The position numbers and the translations under genes are program-made. Shown here piece after piece: positions 10,951-22,760 of a stretch of DNA of 64,000 nucleotides. Under the pieces are notes generated by a model. It was not told where the DNA came from, searched no databases, and was given only the letters and a program-made list of their open reading frames with translations. The first letter of the stretch is position 1; each line of letters begins with the position of its first letter. The stretch comes from Labia minor (lineage: Eukaryota > Arthropoda > Insecta > Dermaptera > Spongiphoridae): the NCBI GenBank assembly GCA_963082975.1, contig OY720346.1, positions 47,221,296 through 47,285,295 on the forward strand. Reading direction: 5' to 3'.

Positions 10951-12611
10951 TATATATATGATCTTTTAAACAAATTCTTCTATTCATTATTACAAAAAGA
11001 TTTTCAATTTAGAATGAATGATTTATTTGATAATAATTGGGAAATTAAATTTTTTAATTCATTGTTGTCATATATAGACTCCAAGTCGGTGAAAACAGTC
11101 ATTTCAACAGTCAATAGTCATTATAGATAGAAGAAATAGATGAGATGAAGTAAATTTATAATCATATTCATAATAATTGGAACAGCAAATTAATTTTGAC
11201 TGTAAATCTTCATAATATTCACAAAAACGTTAAATTCTTTAAAGAATTATCAATAGTTTTTTTTTTAAAATAAAAAACTTGGTAAATAATTTTTTGGGTT
11301 TCTCTTTCAATATTTGAAATAAAAATATACTTTATATTAGTGGTATCTTTGGTATTTATTTACTTAACTATTTGTAAGTTAATATATACTATTTGTAGAT
11401 GAAATATAAATGAATAAATCTATATGTTTATTACTTATAGTTAAAGAAAATTAATATAATAATATTTTTATATATATACAACATAGATAAACATATATAA
11501 TTCTTTAAATTATAAACATATATGTATGTATGTATATATTTCTTCATCCTTTTGCAAAATATAATTTAAAGTTCTTTGGTGTTAGTCTCAAATGTATTTC
11601 CTACCTACCCCATGAGCTTATAAAATAAATATTTATAAAAAGTTTATATTTACTTCTCTTTCTCTAAGGCGTTGACTTTTCCTAAATACACTTGAGACTT
11701 TTATACTACCTCAAAAAAAAACTTTTTTTTCAAAAGGAATATTCGAAGAAAAAAATATAATTCATCCTCTCTTTTTCTCTTCCCTTCTCAGGGTTTCTTT
11801 CTGCCCCCTGTTACTTTTTAAGTGAAATGGTTTAGAAAAGTTTTTGAATGAACTTAATAGATGGATTAAATATATTCATTATTTGTTAATGAAAATCAAC
11901 TGATCCAAAGAGAATACAATATAATATTAGTGCGAATAATACTAGTAATAAAATAAATAAATAATATAAACATAATATTTATTTATTATTTATAATATAT
12001 GTAAAAAAAACAAAATTTAAATGGTCCTTTTTGTTTAATTTTAAATAAATATATTACTGTCATATCTCTTAAATTTAAATTTTATAGATTTTTCAAAGTT
12101 TAATAGGGCATCAGCTGGTGATGCCATTATTTTTTCGGTTTATAGTTGTTATTTATAATTTCAAATATTTTAAATAAATACATTTTATATAATGGTTTAT
12201 AAAAATAAAATAAATTCATTAAATTAAACAAGCATCTATTTATAATTAATATTAATGAAAATATTTGTGTAACAACGATTATATAAATATAACACTTGAA
12301 AAAATAATTTAATTTAATTTATTTATTTATTACAAAAACAAATAAAGTTACACTTTCGATAAATAATAACACGTAGTTATAAATATCATTTGATAATAAT
12401 CATTATTTAAATAAAAAAATGTATATGAAAATTTAAATATACATATATATATATAATTTTTATTTTATATTTTTTGTTTATTTTTATATTCATAAAAATG
12501 AAAAATTAGCATTGAGTGCTTAAGAAGGTCAGCAAATGTCTGATATATGACTGATCCCCCATCTAAAATCATCCCGTTCTTTGACATTCAAATCAACACA
12601 ACTCATTTTTA
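10951..12611. other. A+T-rich intergenic DNA
   Basis: Short repeats of TATA, TATG and AATA only; no gene recognised. Confidence 0.5.
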
Positions 12612-12697
12612 CATTAATAGATATATTAAAATTATTTGAAATTGATTCTGTAGCTGGAAATTAATTTACTTCAAACCGTCGGTCGGTTCGGACCTGG
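12612..12697 (+). mobile_element. Helentron-like family 2, 3' fragment
   Basis: Matches the last 90 bp of the family up to CGTCGGTCGGTTCGGACCTGG, ending in the left arm of the 3' hairpin. The right arm and the CTTATT tail are lost. Confidence 0.8.
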
Positions 12698-15529
12698 TTT
12701 GTATGAATATAATAAAATATATGAAATTTACTCATAAAATACAATTCTCCATTAAATGGAATTAATGTCATTTTGGAAAATTTATAAAAAAAAATTAAAT
12801 AATTGATAAAAGATAAATTAATTCGATTCAATTCTCTAAAAAAAATAATAATTTATTAATTATAATATAACATGCTTCATTTCTTAATCTATGCTCAAGA
12901 ATTATCATATAAAGTTGAGTTGATTTTTTAGAGAAGTGACTTTGGAAAGACAAGAGGGTTGATTTTAAGAAAACACATACTTTTATTGATTATGGTCATA
13001 AACCATAAAATTGTTCCCTGAATCGAATTTCTTGTGTTTTTTTTTTTGGTTATTAATGTCTTTAAGATTTGAGAAATTACTTTCCACTCTCTATCCTGAT
13101 GAAAACTTTAAACATTTTCGCTCATTAAACATCTCAATTATGAAGTTTCAATAAGAAGCTTAAGTTTTGTGATTTAATACGATTTCAACCTATTCATTAT
13201 AGCTTTGGAAACTATTGAGGAGTAGCAAAAAGGGAAGAAGAAGAAGAAAGAGAGATACTTTCCAATGCAATTGAGAAGGTTAAGAAAAATATTTAATTTT
13301 AGAAAAAAAAACTTTTAAGAATATTATATTACCAATAAAAGAATTTCTAAAGAAAATATGTTAAATGAAAGATTTATACCTATTTTGTTTTTTTTTTTGT
13401 TTTAAAAAATTTAAAATTAAAAATTATATTTAAAACAATAACCATATAAATAAGGTAAGTTAATAAAAAAATTAAATTTAAATAAATAGCTATATCTTAT
13501 GAATTGAAATAAATTATAATTATATTAATAATTTATTATTATTATTATTTAGGAAGAGTGTCTCATAGGACACAGAACAACTTGAACAGCTTTATATTTT
13601 GCCCAAAATTAACTTCAGGCAGTTGTAGGGCATCACAATCAAATTGTTCGATGAATTTTGATTCAATTCAATGTTGGAATTTATTAAAATTGTTAATTTT
13701 AGAACATAGTAATTTTCATAAAGGTGCCACACGGTGAGAGGCTAGCGTCGCTGACTCACATTCTCGCGGTTATTGAGTTTAATAAGGTCAAGGATTAGAA
13801 TTAAGAAATAACAAAAAAATCATGTTGTTCGTTGTAAACCAAATTATAAAGTATTAATTTCTCATAGTTTTATTACTTTACTTCTAATAAATCATCACTT
13901 AAAATAATTTCCTTTTTTTTTTGAAGAAAGAATGTGACAAGATACCAGATTACAAAATATTTTATTTTAATTTTTCTATCTAGAATGAAAGTTATTTAAT
14001 AAAATATTTACAAAAGTTGCAAGGAGACTAGATAAAATTTTGGCAATAAAATTCATCAATATTAAAAAAAATTAGAAAACAAGATTGAAAAACAGTGTCC
14101 CAAGGTGAGCAAATTTTCCCTACGATTAATGTTATTTGAAAGAATTATCAATTTTTCTTTAATTAAGAATTACTCAGTTGAAAATTTTTATTGCCAAAAA
14201 TTTAAAAAAGATTAAAGAAGAAGTAATAATTTAAGTAATTTTTTAAATTATAAAAAAAAAAAAAAAAAAAAATTAGACAAAAAAATATATATTTGGAAAC
14301 AGCTTTTCTGGACAACTTGATTTCATTCTAAAAAAAATGGAGAAATTCATATTTTTCGCTTTAAGAAGAAATCACCAGATGTCATGTCACCTTAAAAATA
14401 AAACAAATAATCTTGCTTTGTGAGTCATATCTTTAGGATTAAACGTTGAAATATCATCTATCCCTGTCCTAAATGTTATACATCATATAAGATTTATTAT
14501 ATACATAAATAAACACTTATATTAAATATTATATATGAATTTTAATCTTTCTTCTTTAATTCTTCTAACGTTTTTATTTAATTAAAAAGCTTCAAAATTT
14601 TCTTTTCTTTAATTTTTCAATTTTATTAATTAAAAAAAAAATATTTTATAATATTCATTATTTAACAATTCGTTTTTTAATACTTTCATCAATTATTAAA
14701 ATGGTTAAATTGTTAACTAATTTTTCAAAGATCTTGGAGAAAATTCGAAGAAGAATAAATTAATGGTTTTCAAGTTTTTTACTGGGTTTAATAATTATTT
14801 TATTCTTGATTACTGTCCAAAGTGATGGAAGTTAGCCAAGTTTGTATTTCTATGTAATCGCTCCATAACATTTAATCGAAGTCTCTTTTTGAAATCTTAA
14901 GTCTCTTTCATTTTTTTTATAATTATTTATTAAATATCTATTTAAATTTTTAAAATGGAAGATTCTTAAAATATAATTTTGTTATTTTTAGTTTAGTTGA
15001 GTGGGTATAATCCTTTCTTCATTGCTTCTAGCACAAATAATAGAAACATACTTTATAGCGGATTGCTATTTTTTTAATGTCTAATAATTCTTAGAATGAA
15101 GGGTAGTTGGAATAAGGTTAGTAATGAATCTTTTTTATTGATTTTATTGAGCATTAACTAATGTAATTTTCTTCTTTTGAAGGTTTATAGAGTTTAAGTG
15201 AGTCATTGTATGATAGAATTGTACTTTTTATTTCTTCATTTGTTTATACTTAGGGAGAAACGTATCGAGAAGAGAGTTTATAACATAACCTGATTCTGAT
15301 CATGGAGATCCATGAGTAGTTTTGGCGTTAAAGTTTCCACCAACAAATGTTACTAGGCTTTTGTATAATTTAACAAAATCATTATATCTTTACGGACAAT
15401 AAATTTCCATTCGAATATGTTAGGTTGTGAGTTTTTGGAGTTTTTAATACAATCGGTGAAATATTACTTTCATTATATATAAATTTATGGGATTTGAAAT
15501 TGGTGCCCAAAAGCCCCGTGTAATTTCCT
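12698..15529. other. A+T-rich intergenic DNA
   Basis: No supported gene. A short less A+T-rich patch at 13725-13800 has GAGAGGCTAGCGTCGCTGAC and GCGGTTATTGAGTT, vaguely like the A and B boxes of a tRNA-derived SINE, but too degraded to call. Confidence 0.45.
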
Positions 15530-16260
15530 CAACAGTAGCAATCTGATAACCACGATCGCGATATTCGCACATCAAAGCTGAACAATCCCCACCACATTAA
15601 TCGGCATTCTGCTACAATAGATGCAATCTAGCTATATTCAGCCCTTCTATCTATTCTGTCCTGGCGAACTGTATAGGCCGTTCCAAGAATCTATCAACCC
15701 ACCTCGATCCGCGGAGTTACGACAGAAAGTGTAATTTCAAGGAGGTCTTATAAGTAACTCCAGTCGCTGAATACATTTTCGAGTTCCGAGTAAATTTACC
15801 GTGAACCTGGCCTTTTTGGCCAGTAGTGCAGATTTTTGTGATCAGTATAAACCAGCCTCCCACTTCAGCGTTACGAACAGATAACATGAAAGGTAATGTT
15901 TAGAGCTAACGATCACCCCTCAGCCGTTGTAGGATAGTGTATTATTTGCAGTGAACAACTATCAAACGAGGCAATGGTACCTAGTAAACTAAATCGCCAT
16001 CTAATTTCAAACCATCCCAAGTTCGCCAAAAAAGACAAGCAATATTTTCAGAGACCCTTACAACAAAATCAGAAACAGAAGGAATTTATGAAAAGGCCAG
16101 CCAGTAGTGCCATTCCCAATCGTCGAGCCACCAAATTTCCCATATATTCGAAAGAAGTGATGCGTTCCTGCCTTGCCTCTCAAATAAAAACCTTCTTTTA
16201 TGAGAGTATCAGGAAACTTGAATAATGATGGACCAAATGCGTTAGAAAGCAGGAGGATTA
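15530..16260 (+). mobile_element. hAT-type transposon remnant with BED zinc finger
   Basis: A block of about 700 bp that is less A+T-rich than its surroundings and is centred on a BED-finger coding remnant (15938-16225). I found no terminal repeats, so the limits are set by composition only. Confidence 0.4.
15938..16225 (+). pseudogene. BED-type zinc finger protein fragment (hAT transposase / ZBED-like)
   Basis: From 15938 the reading frame gives CIICSEQLSNEAMVPSKLNR and then HLISNHPKF, that is Cys-x2-Cys, a PSKLxRH motif and His-x4-His, the BED finger of hAT transposases and of the domesticated ZBED/SCAND3-like proteins. A basic KKDKQYFQR stretch follows, as in the insect and vertebrate relatives. 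The frame stays open to a stop at 16225, about 95 codons, while the family is usually more than 500 residues. A stop (TAG, 15935-15937) sits directly upstream of the first cysteine, so the N-terminus is broken. The catalytic core and dimerisation region are missing. It is probably a dead transposon fragment. The opposite strand is also open for 131 codons (16058-16453), which I take as incidental. Confidence 0.65.
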
Positions 16261-17501
16261 TGTCAAAAAAATGATGTACTTGTAAGTTTCCTATTTGAAT
16301 ACAATAAAATTTTATAACTATATTGAGAATAATAATTGATTTACCCTCGAATATGTAATAAAAAATAATTGAATTTGATATGGATCTACCATAATCATGA
16401 TAGAAAATAATAATAAATTTTAAATCGAAAAGTAAAAATAAAATTAAAAACACAAAAAAAATTAATAAAAAAGAAGAAAATAGTGTAGAGTGTAAACAAA
16501 ACCATTGGAATTGTTAGAAAAAACGTCTAGGTTAGGGGGGGGGGTTGTGGGCTTTAACACTAAGTGAATAGATGAGAATTCCACTGATCAGCTTGTAAAT
16601 AAAAGACAATCATGCTTTTACTTTTGCTTTTTGGTTTTAAATCAATACGCAAGATAATAATTAATCCCATTCATTTCTATTAAAAGGAAAACCAAATACG
16701 AGTTAAGAATAAAAAACATTTAATAAATTAAATTTACAAAAGAGGAAATTTAATTATCTGAGTGGGTTGTATTTTCTTTTTTTTCGTAGTTTTGTATTTT
16801 CGTTGAAACATCTTCGTGTAGATTTGTCTGATAGAAGAATATCCTTTGTTTTAGACATTCCGTCAGAGTGTCATTTAAGTGCCCAGGGTTCGAAAACCGC
16901 ATCGAACTATCTGAGGCTTTTACCCTAACGAGAAACGGCCCAATAAAAACGATAATGGCCGAAATGGATTTCCAGCCACAAGCCAACATCTATTTAAAAA
17001 GATAAAAAAAATTGGATTATTCATTTAATTCTAGTTCACTTAAAATAAATAGAAATCGAACAGAGAAGGAAACTCTATACTCTATTTCATTAGTAATAGA
17101 AAAAACAACATTCTGAACACACTATTAATGCAGTAAAGATGATGATATATTTCAAGTCAAAAGGTTTTAGTGTTTTTATTTTACTTTTTTAAGGTCTGAG
17201 AATTATTTTAATGCTGGGTGAATGTTCTTTCAACTTGAGTGTTTGTTCATTTGGGTTGAAATTTTATTTTTTGCTAAGTTAAAATTCACCAAATCATCTT
17301 GGAAAGTGTCAACTTTTCTTTATACAATAATATATTGTTTAAGCATTTTTTTTATTTTAAAGGGTAAATTTTTTATATTTTATTATTAGATTTAACATTA
17401 AAATTATATGAGTGTTCAAATTCAGTTATAGAGGTTCCTCATAGTATATATTTATTAAATATATTATTTAAAAATTCAGATATTTATAATATATATATTC
17501 T
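16261..17501. other. A+T-rich intergenic DNA
   Basis: Holds a G10 run near 16537. A 79-codon frame on - (16750-16989) lies in a slightly less A+T-rich patch but matches no family I know; I do not call it a gene. Confidence 0.45.
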
Positions 17502-17509
17502 GTATTTTA

Positions 17510-17930
17510 CAGGGTCGCCCTAACCACAGGGCTAATTGGACTATAGCCCTAGGGCGCAATCCTTCTGGGGCGGCATTTTTTATTGGATTATATATTTTTT
17601 CTTATTGTTAAATAAAAGTTTTATAGTAACCTCCAACCCGGAGTGACATCACTTCAAAGATTTTAATCATGCACATTCAAAATACATATCTATTTTTCTT
17701 ATTCATTATTTACCGTATAAGCATTGAATAAATAATTTTAATAAGAATCCTCCAGCGATAATTGTGCAGTTTGAAAATGTTGACATATAACATTTTCAAC
17801 ACAAATGACAATGTTTCAAATTTTATTGAAGAGTGTCTTTATTTTACGTGAATTTATTAGAAAATTTCTTATGAAAAGGGGCGCAAAATTTTAGAAGCCC
17901 ACGGGCGCCGAAAATCTTAGGACGGCTCTG
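17510..17930. mobile_element. hAT-type MITE with perfect 8-bp target duplication
   Basis: Ends CAGGGTCGCCCTAA and, inverted, CAGAGCCGTCCTAA (11 of 14 identical). GTATTTTA stands at 17502-17509 and again at 17931-17938. An 8-bp duplication and CAGRG termini are the hAT signature. The length is 421 bp with no coding capacity. Related GGGCGCC-rich elements occur near 26.68, 32.63, 34.29 and 44.84 kb. Confidence 0.85.
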
Positions 17931-18445
17931 GTATTTTATATTAATATAAATTCGAATAATAAATATAAATAAGAAAAATAAATACACTAAAATTAATAAA
18001 TTTTAATTTTAATATCTGAATTAAATATATTTAAGAGAATATTAAGTAAAATTAATTAAAAATAATAAAACGTTTTTTATATATATTATTTAAAACATCA
18101 TTTAAGAGATTTAAAAAGATAATTAAAATTTAAAATAAAAATCATATGTTTTAATTAAATGTCAATTATTGTTTTAATTGAGTTTATAATAGGTATATAA
18201 GTACTGTAGAAACTTTAAATATAATATATATTCTCACTTAGAGAAGATGTGTGTGTGGGAGGATGGAGGGGGGGGGGATGATGTAGTTGGTATAAAAGAA
18301 ACGTGGAACTTAGCACTTTGTTCATAAGGAGCATTCACCCTCTTCTATACAAAAATTGTATTATTATTATTTTAAGTATGATTTTATTACTTTAGATTTT
18401 TTTTAATATTTTATTTCTATGATAATTTTTTTATATTGCTTTTTT

Positions 18446-19094
18446 ACTATCTCGCCAGAGATAGTATTGCGATCACGAAAATTTTCGATGTTGAGATTTT
18501 GATGTTTTTATACTTTTTGAAGGTTCCTGAATCATTTTCACTAAGGTTGAGAAAAATGTCTGTGTGTGTGTGTGTATGTGTGTGTGTATGTGTGTGTGTG
18601 TGTATGTGTGTGTGTGTGTATGTATGTAGGCAAGATTACGCAAAAACGGTTTGAGCTAGAATGATGAAATTTGGTACATGGACATTATTCAAAATTCATA
18701 GTTTTCTATCAACTTTTGAGAAATGTAGCTCAACCGGAAGAGGGTCATTACCTACAACGTTTTGATTTTTTTTCCTCTAAAGTGACCGTAAAAATAAAGA
18801 TATATGTTTGATAATTTTTCACATGATAAATAATTGTATAAAACTGCTATATATAGAATTTCAGCTTGATTGATTCGCTGAAATTACCAGAATTAATTTT
18901 TTAACACTGCAAATCTCACGCGCCAACACGTGACGTGGTGCCATCAACAAAAAGCCAAACATGCGCTGGTTTAATATTTATTATTTATTATTTATAATTT
19001 ATAATTAATTAAATTTAATTTAAATATAATATATTATGTTATTTAATCCAATTCAAATTGCGAGATAGTCGAGTGGAGACACTCCAGCTAATTT
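18446..19094 (+). mobile_element. Helentron-like family 1, complete copy
   Basis: Same 5' hairpin, 10-bp subterminal inverted repeat, 3' hairpin and CAGCTAATT tail as the copy at 6125-6734. The (TG)n tract is expanded, with TATG interruptions. Outside the microsatellite the two copies differ at only a handful of bases by eye (for example CACGTGACGTGG here, CACGTGACCTGG there), suggesting recent spread. Confidence 0.78.
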
Positions 19095-19221
19095 GAAATT
19101 GCGTATTTGATTTATAAAAGGGGTGTTGAACTAGAAGATTAACTAACTAACGATTTGCATGTTCATTCCAACTATGACACTATTACAGAATGTTTTTGAC
19201 GCTAAATTATAGGATCGGTTA

Positions 19222-19255
<34 letters not shown>

Positions 19256-20505
19256 TATATTTGTTACCACATCTGTACGGGTCAATGTGAGTGTTAATTA
19301 CATTATAAAGAGCCCTTAATTTAACTAAGTAATTTAGAAATTAAGTAGTTTTTAGCGTTCAATCGTGTTGAATTATTATTATTATTTTTAGCCAATCCTA
19401 TAATAATAATATTAATAATAATGACAAAAAGAATATATGCACACGCCATTGAGTCATAATTATGTTAAAAAAGATGATAATATTATAAATTTTAGAGAAT
19501 TGGTTAAATATTGGATGTAACTAGCTGAAGTTAAAAATAGTTCGAAGTATATAATTAGATGATATGGACAGAAACTTCTAAGAATATATATATATTTACA
19601 CAAAGAGATAAAAAGATTATATATTGTTGATATTACATATGTATTCTATATCTATTTAATGTTATCTATACAATTAATTAATTTTAATAAATAAGTTAAT
19701 TACGAGATTAAAAGATTTTTTAACTGTAAATAAATATACTCGTTGAAGATTTTAATAATATATATTATAAATTTCAAACTTAAAAATAAAAATAATTTTT
19801 AATTAAAGACCCACGGTGAATTCCAAGTTGATTGATACATTTGATTTATGCATTCTTCCCAAACTTATGATGTTGATGAATTAAATTTATATTTTTATTT
19901 CTGATTTCAGATTATGTAATAAATTGACTTCAAAAAAATTGTTATTAAAACTTTTTGAAAATGTTGGATTTACTGAATAATTTAATAATAACACCTAGCA
20001 TATAGGCAAAAAGTTAAAATTCTTATTTTATCAAAGAACTTTTAGTTCGTTTATAAAATCTATATGTCTGTGTGTCTGTCGCCAAAAATTTAAATTTAAT
20101 TTTGGATTCGAAAATGTGTAAGTGTAATTTCCCATATAATAACTACTGTATTATAATGTAAAATTATAAAGAAAAAATGTTTAGACATTAATTTTTCTAC
20201 ATTATTTATCTAATTCTCACAATATATTAAGATCATATAAATTGGAATTATTTATGAAATTTTGTGATAAATATCAACAAAAGTTCGTTGATAGTAATGC
20301 TCCCTAGCATTCCCAGATGTTTTTGTTTAAAATTAATCTTTTTTTTTCCAATATAACGATACTAAAATAAAATAAATGTATTAAATAGTAAATTTTTAAA
20401 TTAGCATGCATTAAAAATCTACTATTAAAAGTGAAAGAGTTTATTTCACACTTTCTATTAATTCACACGATATCTTTCATTTTAATATATTATTATATAT
20501 CTGTA
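19095..20505. other. A+T-rich intergenic DNA
   Basis: (ATT)n and (TA)n tracts near 19.22 kb; no gene recognised. Confidence 0.5.
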
Positions 20506-20800
20506 TCTTCTTCTTCGTTGTCGATAACTTCCTAGCGGAAGTGTCGTGGCCCTAATAACTCCACAGGAGTCATAGGGTATTCATGGGAAAATTTGACCGA
20601 AGTGGTTTCCCCTTGCCTTCTTCGGTGGGGCAGCCGATGTTAAATTTGAATCAAATTTTTATATTTATTAATTAATTAATTAATTAATTAATTATTAATT
20701 AAATTAAATAAATATATAATATTGAGTTCTATGCTGGGATTCGAACTCAGGCTTCCTGTGTAGAAATCTAGTACTCTACCCACTCAGCCATGCTGCCCCT
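20506..20800 (-). mobile_element. tRNA-derived SINE (S1)
   Basis: On -, the head from 20800 reads GGGGCAGCATGGCTGAGTGG; TGGCTGAGTGGG fits the polymerase III A box, and GAGTTCGAATCCC (20736-20748) fits the B box. The head is about 75 nt, tRNA-sized, but the 3' arm does not pair with GGGGCAG, so it is not a working tRNA. An (ATTA)n stretch and then a non-tRNA body of about 120 bp follow (AGTGGTTTCCCCTTGCCTTC on the + strand), which is the SINE layout. Confidence 0.7.
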
Positions 20801-21300
20801 GTATATCAAATATAAATACATAATAAAGAACAATAATTTAGGCAAATGGTGATTAGATGAATTATACTTAGGCTTTTGTGTCTCAAATCATCATTTGATA
20901 ATAAAAAGTTTGACATTAAAAATTATGTTAATTTATATAAATATTTATATACATATTAATGTTTTTTTTTAGGAGGTGGTTAAATTGAATTCAATGCCCT
21001 AAGGCTAAACAAACATATAAATATAATATATATATTATATATATAATATTTATAGAATGAAAAATAAATAAAATATAGAAATTCTTTCTTGAATGTGTCT
21101 TTAGGAAAAATATGGGTGTCTAAAAGATAAAAAAGGTCATATGTCAAAATTTGAATGATTGGCATATAAAAAATATGACCTGCCTCATTTTCCATTGGTT
21201 TAATTTTCTCCCAAATGACACTTATCTAACCAATCATTTATCAAACAAATACAACAAATGAAAATCACTAAACATTTATTTATGTATTAAAACTATAAAT
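20801..21300. other. A+T-rich intergenic DNA
   Basis: A 71-codon frame on - (20980-21195) is low-complexity and not supported as a gene. Confidence 0.45.
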
Positions 21301-21560
21301 CCGTGTGTGAATGATACAAATTAACGTCCCGTTGGTCCATTTACGCATTGTAGAATTGATAATTTTTCCCTTTCCATTTACACATCTCCCGTTCGCCATT
21401 TCCCGCCACCTTTCTGAAAATTGGATTGGAATGAAAGGGCGATGGAATTTCTAGGTTGCTAGGCGTGATGGCTTGTCAAATGAGCATTTCGGAATTCCAC
21501 CCCCCCCCCCCACTCCGCCGCATCCAACACCAAGGGCATTGCCTAGCCATTAATTCAATG
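21301..21560. other. Non-coding island of higher G+C
   Basis: A block of mixed composition with a C12-13 run near 21.50 kb, containing TCCATTTACGCA as at 2.56 kb. No coding frame is recognised. It could be an old transposon fragment or a conserved non-coding element. Confidence 0.3.
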
Positions 21561-22480
21561 TGAATGTAGCTAGAATTTCAGAATGGCACTATCCACCTAA
21601 GTTATTCCAAAATGTCAATTCTAAATCACATTTCCAATAAAGAAATATATCCTATATTGAATCAATTGAATATATTCTTACTATATAGTAAGTAAATATA
21701 TAATACCCGTATTCTTACTACCAACATTAAAAAATTTAAATTTTTAGAATGAAATGTTATTTTATTAAATAAATAATAAAAATGTTTGTTTTTTATATTT
21801 TATAACTATTTTTTATAAATATGTAAAATCTTTATTATTTAAATTTGAGCAAATAAAATCTAAATTTGAGGTGATTTATCTTTCGACACTATTATTTCTC
21901 AATCATAATACTATTTTTATATTTATCCATAATAAAGACTGAAATTTCATCATTGAAGAAAGACATATATATGGTGCATATTACGAAAAATAAAATATAA
22001 CTATACATATATTAAAATATATATACATATATCTCATATTTAAAAATGAATCCCTATTTCCCTTGGTCAACGCATCACTTGACAACGGCTTTACCGATTT
22101 CATTCATTTTTTTTACAAAATTTCTAATATTTTTTATCAGGTTCTTACAGAAAAAAAATGTAAGAAAATTGTGCAGAAGATTGAAAAATTTCAGAAAACT
22201 TAATTACGACTATTTGAATTTCCCGCATGTGACGCCAAGTATTGTTAGTTGTTACAACTACTCCTCCATTCCTCGTTCATGTACAATATTTATTTATTTA
22301 TCATTTAATTTTCTTAATTATAAATTCTAATTCATTATTTTTGATAAATTAGTTTGGAAAATAGTTTTAATAATTTTAAAAAATATTTATTTTATTTTTC
22401 TAAATAGTTTATTTGTATATCGTTTAATTTTCGTAACCAATTTTAGTTAACGTTTTTAAATGAAGATAATTTTTTTTTCA
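21561..22480. other. A+T-rich intergenic DNA
   Basis: A 94-codon frame (22046-22330, +) has no recognised domain and an A+T-driven composition; not called. Confidence 0.4.
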
Positions 22481-22483
22481 TTC

Positions 22484-22523
22484 ATAAAGTCACGGATTTA
22501 TTGACCTGCCCTCGTATATTAGT
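22484..22523. mobile_element. Solitary mariner terminal repeat
   Basis: AAGTCACGGATTTATTGACC followed by TGCCCTCGTATA is, inverted, TATACGAGGGCAGGTCAATA and onward. It is the same end as the deleted mariners at 30.9 and 39.2 kb. The matching second end was not found. Confidence 0.65.
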
Positions 22524-22728
22524 ATACGAATATATAAATAACTATGGCATTTCTAAATTCGAAAGTTCTAGATTATCAGAACGATCCCTAACACCAGATT
22601 CCTCCACTCCAAATCAATTTGACCAAATAATATTAGAGAAAATTTTAATTAAAACAAATTGTTGTTTCACATCCTTTTAATACCAATATTAAAATAATTA
22701 TATTATTTATTTTAAATTTAATATTTCT

Positions 22729-22760
<32 letters not shown>

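Noticed and set aside
13725-13800. SINE-like A and B boxes
   Set aside because: The B-box match is poor and no second copy was seen.
16058-16453. 131-codon minus-strand frame
   Set aside because: Half lies opposite the BED-finger fragment and the rest is A+T-rich low-complexity; no domain.
20728-20800. tRNA gene on the minus strand
   Set aside because: A and B boxes are good but the acceptor arm does not pair, and a SINE body follows.
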